This document shows, piece by piece, positions 1 through 10,208 of a stretch of 64,000 nt of DNA. The stretch is taken from the NCBI GenBank assembly GCA_013396655.1, contig WBMV01004353.1, positions 1,082,418 through 1,146,417 of the forward strand. The letters are read 5' to 3'. Every line of letters starts with the position of its first letter. Position 1 is the first letter of the stretch. The notes beneath the pieces were generated by a model. The model was not told where the DNA came from. It was given only the letters and a program-made list of their open reading frames with translations, and ran no database searches. The position numbers were made by a program, and so were the translations under genes. Source of the stretch: Campylorhamphus procurvoides. Taxonomy: Eukaryota > Chordata > Aves > Passeriformes > Dendrocolaptidae.

Positions 1-2219
1 TGTCCTCCCTTGTTGGGAGGAACTGATAAATATGCTCTCCGCTGCTGGAGTGCTGCCAGCACAACCCAGGGACCAGTAGCCTGTTTTTACTTATTTGCTG
101 GGTAGAATGGGGAAGGTGTCCTCTCACTCCTTCCCATGTCTCTCAGCCCAGCTGTGAGCTGCTGTGCTGTCACATTTTGGGCACCATCAGGGGTCCTCTG
201 AAATCTTGGGACATGCATACAGGGAAAATATCCACTATGGAGATGCGGAGGCAGTGACTTTGGATCTGCTGTCTTCAGGCTTTGCCTGAGAAATCAGTGG
301 CAAGGGCAGTGGGGGCAAAAAGTTTCCTTTAAGAGTTTGAACTGCTCAGTGCTGATTTATTTATGCCAAATTGTCAGAAAAATGGAGGTTAAACACATGG
401 GGAGCTACCATCAGAGGCTATGACCTACCCTACCATCAGGGTGAGCATGTTGGGTCACGAGACTGCCATGGAAAAGCAAAGCACTCCTCAAAAAAGGATT
501 CGTGGTCATATGCACACAGCAGGTTCAGAACAGTGCAGCTTCTTCCTCTTGCACATCATCTTTCCCAGTTCAACTCTCTCTCAGTACCTTCTCCCATATG
601 TCTTAAAAAACATCTTCATTATTAAGTACTAAATTCTGTTTTTAATCGTGAGCACAACTTACTCTGCTAAATAACATCTATACATTGAAAAAATACTTTT
701 CACATGTCAAATAGTGGATGCAAAGGCTGTTGGATATCCCTCTGCCAATACCTTAGCAAATGTTGGGTTAATGTCATGATGCACTGTGTGTAGGTGTTCA
801 CTCAGCTCCTGCTCAAGTGCTCCTCATGTACGCTGGGAGCAACACTGTTGAGTTAAAGCAAGGACACCATTTGTGCCGGACACAAGGGACAGGAGAAGGT
901 AAGGTCCATCATCCCTTGCAGTGTGGTGGCAGAAGCTGGTAGCTTGGGATAAAACTGTGATAGAAATGGCACAAAAGTATGTGTCCAAGCTGGAAGGTAG
1001 CCACAAGTCAGCTTACCCCAGAAAGCCTCCAGAGCTGGCCCAAGAGCAGCTGCAGTTCTCCTGCTTCCCACCACCATCTGGGGTGGGGATGGGGACAGGG
1101 GGATCTGCATTTGCACCCTCTGGAAGCTCTTCTTGTGTGCAGGTGCACGTCAGTGAATTTTTGAGCTGGGGAGTTAATGAAGCAGCAGACTACTAAATTA
1201 GTGAGTTGGCCTGGTCTGTTTTTTTACAAAGCGGTTGATTTGTGTATTTTTCCTTCAGCTGTTTTTTACCTTGTGAGTTCCTGAGATATAGCTTGATTCC
1301 CGGAGGGCATTATTTTGTAAGTCTGAGTAACCTGGATCAAGAGCAGTACCACTGAAAGCAAAACAAGGCGATAAGCACAGGAAGCAGAAGCTCAGCCAGG
1401 GTTGGTGACAAACCATTGTCCAAGCCAGCATGTATTGCAGAGGGATTTGAAACCACTTCTCCTGCTACTTTCGTTTAAGTCTGACATGGTCTGAGCGTGA
1501 GCTGCTGCAAGGCAGGTGATGCCCTCAGCCCTAGCTGTGAGCTCTGCACTGTGTGCTGGACCTCAGGTTTGTGTGCCTGCAGCACAAGGGATTCAGGTAC
1601 CTTGCCCAGATGGCACTGCACCCTCCCAGCCATAGCCCCAGCACCATTTTCTATCTGAGCAGACCCACACTACCACGTGTGATGTCCCTGGAGTGGGAGG
1701 GACAAGGGAAGTGCAGACATGGGCAGAGAGCAGCTCTCTCCTTGTGCTAACTGCAATGGCTTCAGTTCCAGTGAGAACATTAACCATATAAGAGCTGTAA
1801 AAATTCATCCTATCACTTGCTCAGCTCCTTCCTCCTATGGCTTTTATAGATGCCAGAATTTTCCTTTAGCCTGAGCCAATCCAAGCTGTGGAAAGGAAGC
1901 AAGGCTTGGGGGGATGTATTCTTCTACTGAACCAGCTGAGACATCTGGAAAAAAGTGAAGTTTCAGATTCAGAAGATATTCAGAAGCCCTTCTGTGTGTC
2001 TGAAATGAAACCCTGAGGCTGTTACTCTGTCTCTGGAAAGGACTGCTCAGACCAGAGCTTTGGAGAGAGGCCCCCAGGGAGCCTCCCCTGTGAGGCAGCC
2101 CCCCCAAACCTGCACACCAGTGAGCTTACACAGCCCCTCTGTGAATGAACCCACTTTGTACCACACGAGATGGTGAAGTTTGTGTAATGAAGGGCACAAG
2201 GCAGTGTGCTTAGGAAGGT
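1..2219. other. Intergenic, no gene recognised
   Basis: I recognise no coding exon, RNA gene or repeat family here. The open frames present (for example around 371-632 and 853-1196) overlap each other on both strands, have no splice context and show no domain-like composition, so I treat them as chance. The segment ends at the left edge of a solo LTR. Confidence 0.6.
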
Positions 2220-2583
2220 TGTCGCAGTCCACCGAGGGTTAAAGGACACGGTCCACACCAGTGTGGGGTAGGAACAGGAGGGAACACTTTATTAAGGTGC
2301 ATCGGACTCTTATGGGGTCTGGTCGGAGGATTCTGGAACCTGAGTGGAGTTAGGGGCAGATCACGACATGAAAGGAAAAGGGAAGGAGGGTTTACAACTA
2401 ATATGGAGAAACTGGGGGGGGCTAGCCTTATATAGGGATGCTGCATTGCACCACCGGCAAGCCAATGAGGTTTTGGGGGTACATGAACCAATCAGGGGCA
2501 GTAACCCAATCAGAACAGTTGAACATACAAAAGTAAAGAAATAGTAATAATTACCTATCTAATACATATTTATCCTGACGACA
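2220..2583 (-). mobile_element. Solo LTR of an endogenous retrovirus, minus strand
   Basis: The 364-bp block is bounded by TGTCG at 2220-2224 and CGACA at 2579-2583, an inverted terminal pair of the kind that closes LTRs. Read on the minus strand it has an LTR layout: three ATTGG (inverted CCAAT) boxes at 2506-2510, 2488-2492 and 2462-2466, a TATATAA box at 2428-2434, then an AATAAA signal at 2288-2293, and a short U5-like end. No second LTR or retroviral gene lies nearby, so it is best read as a solo LTR left by recombination. I could not see a matching target-site duplication; the flanks are GAAGGT on the left and ACATCT on the right. Family assignment is not possible without a repeat library. 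Confidence 0.75.
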
Positions 2584-3080
2584 ACATCTTATCAGTAGAA
2601 AAACTTTAAAAAACAGTAGCTCCATGGCAAGAGGTAAATAGCAATTCTGACAGTGTCTATTTGATGGCAGACAGCTCCATCCATTCATTAAAATCATCTT
2701 CCTTCGATGCTGGATTCGAAGCCCTGGATTGGCAGCCCCCCACAGGTGCTTCCCCCACAGAAGGTGGCTTTGCTTATTTGTGGTAGTGTTTTGAGTTGTG
2801 TGATGGAGTTGTTTGTAGTGGTACAGAAAACAAGCATGAACGTTCAGATATGAGTGGCCTAAAATGGAATAAACTAGTTTCTGACTGCAACTGGTTTGTA
2901 AAATACAAGCTAGACTGTATAATTCATACTTTGTTCTTTGCAGAGAAAGCAAAATGGTGTTAAAAAATGATTCTTTTAACCTGTGCCCCTGAATCATTGT
3001 CAATATTGCATTCACTGTAGTACACGTTAAATTGCTGAATATTAATTTCAGCTGAATTTTTCCATTGTCTGCTTGGAAAC
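2584..3080. other. Intergenic, no gene recognised
   Basis: This stretch sits between the solo LTR and a CR1 fragment. A 154-codon minus-strand frame covers much of it (2551-3015), but it starts inside unrelated sequence, overlaps the LTR end and has low-complexity composition, so I do not call it a gene. Confidence 0.5.
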
Positions 3081-3437
3081 AATCACAGAATAGTTTGGGT
3101 TGGAAGGGACTTAAAGATCATCTAGTTCCAAACCCCATGCTGGGGGCAGGGATGCTTCCCACTAGACTAGGTTGCTCAAAGCCCCATCCAACCTTGCCAT
3201 GAACACTTTCAGGGATGGGACAAGCACAAGTTCTCTGGGCAACCTGTGCCAGTGCTTCACCACCCTCACAGGAAAGAATTTCTTCCTAATACCTAATTTA
3301 CACCTATTCTCTGCCAGTTAAAGGCCATTGCCCCTTGTCCTATCACTCCATGCCCTTGCAAAAAGTCCCTTTCCAGCTCTCTTGTAGCCCCCTTTTAGGT
3401 ACTGGAATGTGCTGTAAGGTCTCTCTGGAGCCTTTTG
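3081..3437 (-). repeat. CR1 LINE fragment (3' end), minus orientation
   Basis: The block opens with ATCACAGAAT followed by TTTGGGTTGGAAGGGAC, the reverse complement of the avian CR1 3' end. It continues through the usual CR1 series: AACACTTTCAGGGATGGG, GGGCAACCTGTGCCAGTG and a stretch ending in CTCTCTGGAGCC. The element is truncated at its 5' side near 3437, as is typical for CR1 copies. It contains no intact reverse transcriptase. Confidence 0.9.
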
Positions 3438-4007
3438 ATTTTACCACCTAGAAAAAGGCATTCCAAAAAGGTTGGTTTTGTTAGCACATTTCTTTTCTTC
3501 CTAGCTATTGACATGTTTTGCCCCTTGCTGTGGCTAAGAGATACATGCTTTGCAGCTGACCATCTGTTTTCTTGCATGTCACTTCACAGACCTGGAGAAG
3601 CCAGAGATGAAGTGGCCAGAAACCGCAGCAGCTGCAACAGGAGGCAGCGGATCCTCCTGCCCAGTGTCGGGCAAGGGTGATGCTCTTGCTGTGAGTTTGA
3701 GGAGTTCACATTTTGATTTCACTGCTGACATTTTTGCAGGTTTTGGGGTTTGTTTTTTCTGACTTAAATGCCAGGTGAATGGAATGAGCTGAGAGAGATA
3801 TTTATGAGGTTTTTTTTAGTGTCACAAAGGACAGACACACTTGATATGGCAGGGTTGCAGATAGGAGTGCGTGGCTTTTCTGTGGAAGCAAAGCATTTTC
3901 AGAGCCTGATTGCTCAGACAGCCAGTGTCACCCCAGTTCTGAATGGAGGACAGGCTGTTAAAATCCTTAAAATGTTGATGATAAGTGGGTTTTTTAAAAT
4001 GTGTGTA

Positions 4008-4084
4008 ATTTAACTGTGGCTGTCCCTGCTTTATGAAACCCACAACACAGCCTCATCATAAAGCAGGGACAGCCACAGTTAAAT
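4008..4084. repeat. Perfect 29-bp inverted repeat (hairpin)
   Basis: The left arm 4008-4036 and the right arm 4056-4084 are exact reverse complements over 29 bp. They are separated by a 19-nt spacer (4037-4055). The arms contain GTGGCTGTCCCTGC and its complement GCAGGGACAGCCAC. Pairing stops one base beyond the outer end and at the inner edge. It resembles neither CR1 nor an LTR terminus. Confidence 0.95.
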
Positions 4085-5272
4085 CTGGGAGCTGTTGGAA
4101 GCCAAGGGAAGCATTTCAGGGCACAGCTCACTGTTACCTCAGCAGCAGTATTGGTAAAAGGCTTCATTTAAGGCACCATAAATCCCATCCTGTTGACAAA
4201 GCTGCTAAATTGCTGTTTAACTGATTTTCTCCTTTCCCTGTTCTTGTTGAGGGTGAGAGAGAAGGGGAACACACTACTGAACTCACCTTGCTCCTGAGCA
4301 TCTGCTCAGACTCTCTCTGAGCTCTCCACACATTCTATGCATCCTGGTGGGAAACAAAAAATGCTGTCCTGGTGCCACAGATTCTTTACAAAATGTGGAA
4401 GTGCATCCCAAACTGTCAGTGACTTGCACAGGGCATGAGTGATTAAATATTTGGGGCATGTTAGTGAAGAAACAATAACTACTGTATCTCATAGAGAGAA
4501 ATTGATGTGTGTATGTAAAATAAACCCAGTTAATTTTACTGTGGCTGGGCTACGTGGCTTTTGACAAACACTTAGGGAATCAGCCTGATATTTATAGAAA
4601 GCCTCCACGTGGGATGTATTTACTAAGTTTTCAGAAATGAAAACCCCAAGGCATCCCCTAAGAAGGAGCAGGGAGCAGACTGCAAAGGGAGGAGAGGATT
4701 AAAAGCAAAGGTGTTATTGCTCCCTGCTGCCTCCTTATCTGGGAATGAATGGAAGTGTAGGAGGATGGCTGGGGCTTCCCCTTATGGCAGGGTCTTGGCA
4801 CAGGGTGCTGAGCTGGGGAGAGCAGCCCCCTGGTGCAGGGGGGTTCAGCTGCTGCTGGCTTTGACTGAGAGGGCCCTGTTTTGTCCCCTGCATCAGCAGG
4901 CTGGGACAGGCTGTTCTGAGCTCCACAGAGAGGTTTTGGTCACTCAGAAGCCCCTGACACAGCTCCTTTTGCAGCCACACTGCCCACTCACCATTGCCAA
5001 GCCTGGCTGTGAGAGCAAGCAGATCTGCACAACCCCATTGTCCACAGCTTTCTCCTTAAGGAATGAGAAGAGCTCAGACTGAAGCACTCTGAGCTGCCCT
5101 GCATTTAGTCTGGTCTTGGATATGAGAACTATGATTTTTCTTTTTGGAAAAATGTCCCAATGAATGCACATAATTCAGAGCTCTTCTCCTTAAAGAGTAA
5201 CAACACGGAGGCAGAGTTAAGGGCATAAACAATAGACAATAAACATGCAATCGTTTTATTTTTATTTTTTTA

Positions 5273-6427
5273 AGATAAATAATTAAATCTGGGAAAAAGA
5301 AAAATAAATTGAGCTGTGCATGGATGTTAAAATGGAGCACAGCTTCTCACCACGCCCTTCAAGTTCCCTCCCTCCCATTATAGTTGCCTATTGAAAGTTT
5401 AGTTTCACGATCCCCAGGAGCTTCTTTCTGCAGAGTCCTGTCCGGGGAGGGAGCCTGCACTCACAGAGGCTGCTCATCATAAGGTTGGTTCTCTAAAAGC
5501 GAAGAAATATTAATAACTTGTTAGCCTGGGAAGAGTGGGATGATAGTACCAAAGCAGGGATTTATTTTTTTTTTCCTGATTAGCAGATAATTTAAAGCAA
5601 ACTGTCTGTCAAAGTCTGCTTGGGGGAAAGGGGAGGCTTTGAAAAAGCGATGCAGGGAATCTGGACTATGGAGAGGTTATCTTTTCCCTTCTGCTTTTTC
5701 CTGCTATCAGAACTAGATAACTGCGATAAAGGAATCTGAGGGGTACTTTACTCTCTGTTTAAACCCGGCTGCCCTACCACAAGCTTGGATATTGGTCCCT
5801 GCCTGCTCTCCCTGCGTGTTTGCTCTCCCTTCAATAGGGTGTGCTGTTTGTTGGTGGCGAGAGGAGCTTCTTGCTGAGATTTCTTCCATTTTTGCAGGTG
5901 GGAGAGGGGAAAAGATGTGAATAACATTTCGTGCACAGAACGCAGTGCATTTTTGGGTGCGTGGAGGGCCTCCCCACGTATTGGTAACAGTGCTGTGGGT
6001 AGGCAGAGGGAAGAGCTCCAAAAGGCATCGCAGGCTCACAGTTCCCTCTGGACTCACCCTTGGTGCTGCTTCCAGCTGCATCCCCTGCCAACTCGACACA
6101 TTCTGCCGGGCTCGCAGGCTGGCGTGTGAAACCAGGATGGGATTTCGGGAAAAGCACGTGCCACTCAAAGGCTGGAGGGTACTCTGCCTCCCCCAGCATC
6201 TCCCGCTGGATTTCAGTTTCTCTTCTGACTTTTGAGCTCAGAAACTGCACAGGGAAGAGCCCGCCCACCCACCTGGGTCTGCCTTTGCCAAGCTGCGGTT
6301 TCTAAGAAATGAAACAAACCAACCTAATCTGTAGGGAAAAAAAAAAGCTTTAACAAATGTGAGCAGGCAGTTTATCTTATCTAGAAAAACCTACCCTCAA
6401 AGCCAAACTTGTTTTGAATTTTTATCT
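5273..6427. promoter_or_regulatory. Cluster of GATA-type motifs upstream of the first PLAC8-family gene
   Basis: AGATAA or its complement TTATCT occurs at 5273-5278, 5585-5590, 5677-5682, 5715-5720, 6372-6377, 6377-6382 and 6422-6427. That is seven sites in about 1.15 kb, against roughly two expected by chance for the degenerate WGATAR motif. Mammalian PLAC8 is expressed in myeloid and other blood cells, so a GATA-rich enhancer would be plausible, but this is inference from motif density only. Confidence 0.25.
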
Positions 6428-6483
6428 AAGGATGCTTTGTGCTTTTTTTTTTACTTGGCTAGGAAAATAGAGGAGGAGGAGTG

Positions 6484-6540
6484 ATTATTATTAATAATAA
6501 TTTATTATCATCATCATCATTATCATTATTATCATTATTT
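6484..6540. repeat. ATT/ATC trinucleotide microsatellite
   Basis: This is a run of ATT and ATC units, with a pure TCATCATCATCAT core and interrupted flanks. It is a simple-sequence repeat and likely polymorphic in length. Confidence 0.85.
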
Positions 6541-7159
6541 TAGACCTGAGGCTTACTAGTTTTCAAGGTTTACTTGCTTGCTTAACCACAGGAAGGCAAG
6601 GAGAGGGCATCAGACTTCGGGCACAGCCTTGAGTTTCTGGCTCTCTACGTCAAGAAAACAGAGATATGAGTTTTCTATAGTATCTCTTGCGTGGAGTCGG
6701 GCTTTGCTACAAGGAAATGAGACAACAGGTTCTTCCCACACGGTCTGTACCCGTGCCAAAGCCAACTTGTGTAAAAGATGTCAACAATCAGAATGTCCAA
6801 GTCTCTCCCTTTAGCCTGGGTTCACTGCCCAGCCCAGCTAAGCTCAAGGGAAATCAGTGAGCTGTGTTTAAGCACTACCAAAGCCTTTCTTGGGTGGAGT
6901 GGGGAATGCAAATGCTTGATGCTGTTTTGAAGGCTGAATAAAATGGCCGAAAATGCAAAGGCATTGAAAAGATACAAATGCAAATATGATATGGTTATAC
7001 TTTATCACCTCCAGTAGCAACAGGGGAGCTGGGCAAAAAGGCTTGTACTGAAGGGTGACAGCCCTGAGTTTGGCTGGAAGTTCAGACCAACCACAGGTTT
7101 TTTCACTGACGATCCTGTTTCCTGTTCCCCACCTGTCTCTTCCAGAAGAGCATCTCGGA

Positions 7160-8742
7160 ATGGCTGCCCAGACCATCGTGACCATCCAGCCGCAGGGTGG
7201 CATCCCTGCTGCCTCCAGATGCATTTGGCAGACGGGGCTGATGGACTGCTGCACCGACTGTGGTGTCTGTGAGTGCTGTGGGAGGTCCCCTCTCCCAGCC
7301 CTCAGCAGGGCTGTGCTGTAGACAGTCACAAACCCTCTCAGGACACTTTTTTTGTCCCCTCCTGCTTGGCTTGGTGGTGCAGTTGCTCCAACCATGTAGC
7401 GTGGTTCTCCCAGTTGCTCCACTGATGCTGGTGCTTCTGGGAGGGCAGGCAGATCCTCACCCCGTGCTGTGTTTCTCCCCCTGCCAGGCTGCTGTGGGAT
7501 GTTCTGCTTCCCCTGCCTCGCCTGCCAAGTGGCTGGGGACATGAACGAGTGCTGCCTGTGCGGGACCAGCGTGGCCATGAGGACCCTCTACCGCACCAGA
7601 TACAACATCCCGGTCAGTGGTTAACCTGCCCCCTCACCCCTCAGCTGCGAGGCTGAAAGGCCCCTCTCTCTGCACAGAAGGGATGAACACAGGGCAGCAC
7701 TGACTTCTCACCACCATTGTTTTCCCTTTCGTATCCTGCATGATGCTGGAGAACCCAGCAGGGGATAGGACAGCCTCACCTGAGCTGACCCCTGGGCTGC
7801 TGGCCAACAGGACACACTGAGTGGGCACAGCTCCTTCCCAACACCCTTCACTGGAGGCTCATGTGTGCCTTCAGCTGCTGCTGACCACAGTGGCTTGCAG
7901 AGCCTCGGCTGCTGCTTCCTCCTTTGGTCTTTGAAACACGGGAGAGATTGGAGATAACTGCGGGCAGATTAAAGAAGAGAGGAAGTTGGTTACACAGATA
8001 AGGATCTGTAATCTTAATTTGGAGAAAGGTGGACCATACGGATGTGGAGGGTCTTTTCCTGCAGGGAGTGGGCTGGTGCCATCCCAAGTGCAAATCATGG
8101 GGGCCCAAGTTCACTTTGCCCAAGTTGTCTTTTCCTCCGTGTGCATTTTTCTCCCCAGTCTGAGCCTCAGAAGCCAAAGGATAAGTAGCTATCTGCAGCT
8201 TGCACAAAGGCTCCTTCTTTTCCTTAGTGCCAGGGTTTCACCAGCCCTGGGCTTTAGTGTCTCCTACCCAGAATGCTACAGCCAGCCAAAAAACAAAGGG
8301 CACACGATCTGGAATGTGATTAACATTTTCTTGGCTGGAACACAGCTTTTGGGAGGCCTCTGCCCCTAACTAATTTCTTCCCAACAGGGGTCCATTTGCT
8401 CTGACTACTGTATCACCATGTGGTGCCCTGTGTGCTCTGTTTGCCAAATTAAGAGAGACATCAACCGCAGGAGGGAGCAGGGCATATTCTGGTAAGCTGG
8501 GGGTGCTGGTTTCTAAAGCTGCCATCACACATGGCCAAGAGGCTTCCCAGAGTGTCTGCTGCCAGCACCTGACAGGGTTGTTGCAGTGGGGAAATGGCCA
8601 TGGACAGGTGACAAGAGTGGCCTGTCTTACAGCAAGATGTTGCTGGGAACCTTGTGCAGGGTGGAGAGGGAAGCACTGGGGGACACACACTGTGGTTGGC
8701 ACAGCCCCACTCTTTGACCCTTCTCTCCCATCCCACTGCAGA
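7160..8742 (+). CDS. PLAC8: PLAC8-family cysteine-rich protein, copy 1
   Basis: Three coding exons, 7160-7268, 7488-7612 and 8388-8491, join in phase through GT-AG introns. The exon containing the start is bounded by an acceptor at 7145 and carries 14 nt of 5' UTR. The product is about 112 residues, close to the 115 of human PLAC8. It has the family hallmarks: an N-terminal WQTGLMDCCTDCGVC segment, then CCLCGTSVAMRTLYRTRY, which is almost unchanged from human, and QIKRDINRRR near the end. The fourth exon begins at 8742, so the stop codon TGA is split by the last intron (TG at 8490-8491, A at 8742). If that intron is kept, one Trp is added before TAA. PLAC8 proteins are small cytosolic or membrane-associated Cys-rich proteins linked in mammals to myeloid and epithelial differentiation; the biochemical role is not settled. 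Symbol assignment versus the neighbouring paralogue is uncertain. Confidence 0.88.
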
Positions 8743-8890
8743 TGAATCGTCGCTGCATCCTGCGGAGCTGCTGTGGGCAGGTGTTGCCACTGCCCTGGCT
8801 GTTGGGAAATGCTCCATGTGGAGCTTGCCTGGATTCTAATTGTTTTCTCCTTCCCTGAGTGATACCAGCAATAAAGTTTTGAGTTTGTCT
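8742..8890 (+). other. PLAC8: 3'-UTR exon of PLAC8-family copy 1, with poly(A) signal
   Basis: The acceptor CACTGCAG ends at 8741 and the exon runs to just after AATAAA at 8870-8875. It aligns by eye with the matching exon of copy 2: both hold CTGGCTGTTGGGAAATGC and end with an AGCAATAAA block. This shows the duplication covered the whole gene, not only the coding exons. The exact cleavage site is not visible. Confidence 0.75.
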
Positions 8891-10147
8891 TTGTACCTCT
8901 GTATGTCACTCTTGCACCACCTAAGAGGACCTGTCCTTCTCCCACTCCATCCACCTCCGCAGCCCCTGGTGCAGCTGAGATTTCCCTTGCCTGCTGCAGA
9001 GAAAGGTTTTCACTAGTATTTTGTTATTCAAACAACTTTTAGAAAGGATATATAATACATGGGAGCGGTCTGTGTTGCTCATTCAAGTTGTAAAATTTGG
9101 ACGAGTGGCTGGGCAGAGCTGGGGCTTCCTGTAGGCAAGTGACATCTGCAGGCCACTCAGTGCTGAGTTGCCCCTGCTGTGCTGGCCCAGGTGGCTGGCC
9201 AGTCCCACCTTTTTGAATATAAAGGCATGGGGAATTGGGGCTGCCTGACTGCCCTATGGACCCTGAACATGAATTACCACCCACCTGCAATAAAAAATGT
9301 TTTCTGCCTGAAGTCTCTTAAATTCAAGGGTTGTGGCAGCTTAAGGAGAGGGACACCCTCTTCCTAGTCCGGGAGGATTCCTCACTTTCCTTGGCAGACA
9401 TCTTGGGGGTTTTATTTAAGACTGAGACACCCTACACTCCCATCCAGAAGGTGGAGGTTGCATCCACCCTCCCTCCATCACTCAGAGAAATGCTAAAGGA
9501 TTTTTGATTCCTGCAAATATCCCTCAGCTTCACTTTAAGGAAAATGCAGTATTTTTTGACCACTCTGCCTTCACCTTCACCATAAAACTTTTAAAGGGCA
9601 GGCAGTGGCTCTGACCATGCTGTGGGATATGTGTGTGTGGTGGCACTCCCACCTGTGTAAACTCCAGATGCCCAGACATTCCTCTGGATGATCCCTGGCA
9701 ATACAGAAAAATGCATTTTTAGCCCAAGAGAAGTAAAGGCCAGGAAAGTGGAGAGAAAGGGGAGAAGAAATACCAGGCTGCTGCCTCATCCCAGCACAGC
9801 ATGTTACAATTTCATAGATGTATCTCGAGGCAGCACCTGTGTCATCCAGTGCAGTTACAATCAGCTCTGGCTGATGCTCAGGATTAATGAGGGAAAGGCA
9901 CTGCACTCCCAGCAGCATATGGCTCAGGGCAGCCCAGGAGCCAGGAAACAAACTGCCCTTCTCCAAAAACCTCTCTCAAAAGCGACATGTCCCACAGGGG
10001 CTCTGGGCTTGGGGAATATTGGGGTGGGCAAAGGTGAGGGCAGGCAGCAGGAGCGCAGCAGGAGCAGGGGAGCTGCAATTGCGCAAAGCAGCACCTAAGC
10101 CAGAGTCTGGTTTGATAGAGGGAGTAAAGGTCATCTTCCAGGGAACA
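8891..10147. other. Spacer between the two PLAC8-family genes
   Basis: About 1.3 kb after the poly(A) signal of copy 1. I see no exon, repeat family or RNA gene. Several overlapping open frames on both strands at 9577-10098 lack splice signals and look like chance. Confidence 0.5.
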
Positions 10148-10208
10148 TATAAGGGATGAGAACCAGGAAAAGGACACATTTGCTTCTGGGACAAGAACAG
10201 CTCAGCAG
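10148..10208 (+). promoter_or_regulatory. Putative TATA promoter and non-coding exon 1 of PLAC8-family copy 2
   Basis: TATAAG lies at 10148-10153. About 55 nt further on, a purine-rich segment ends in CTCAGCAG followed by a good donor, GTATGT, at 10209. Splicing from here to the acceptor at 13328 would make a short non-coding first exon, as in mammalian PLAC8. This is inference from the spacing of the TATA box and the donor; transcript evidence is needed. Confidence 0.35.

Larger units (their letters stand above)
3438..7145. other. 5' flank of the first PLAC8-family gene
   Basis: About 3.7 kb without a coding exon I can support. It holds a perfect inverted repeat (4008-4084), a cluster of GATA-type motifs (5273-6427) and an ATT/ATC microsatellite (6484-6540). 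A non-coding first exon of the PLAC8-family gene that starts at 7160 should lie here, but I could not pick one TATA box and donor pair with confidence. The large antisense frames at 5713-6268 have no support. Confidence 0.45.

Noticed and set aside
2551..3015. 154-codon minus-strand frame
   Set aside because: It begins in unrelated sequence and runs into the LTR end; no homology or splice support.
6868..7578. 236-codon minus-strand frame, the second longest in the window
   Set aside because: It is antisense to the first two PLAC8 copy 1 exons and crosses their splice sites; the plus strand explains the conservation.
8370..8954. 194-codon minus-strand frame
   Set aside because: It overlaps PLAC8 copy 1 exons 3 and 4 in antisense and has no family features.
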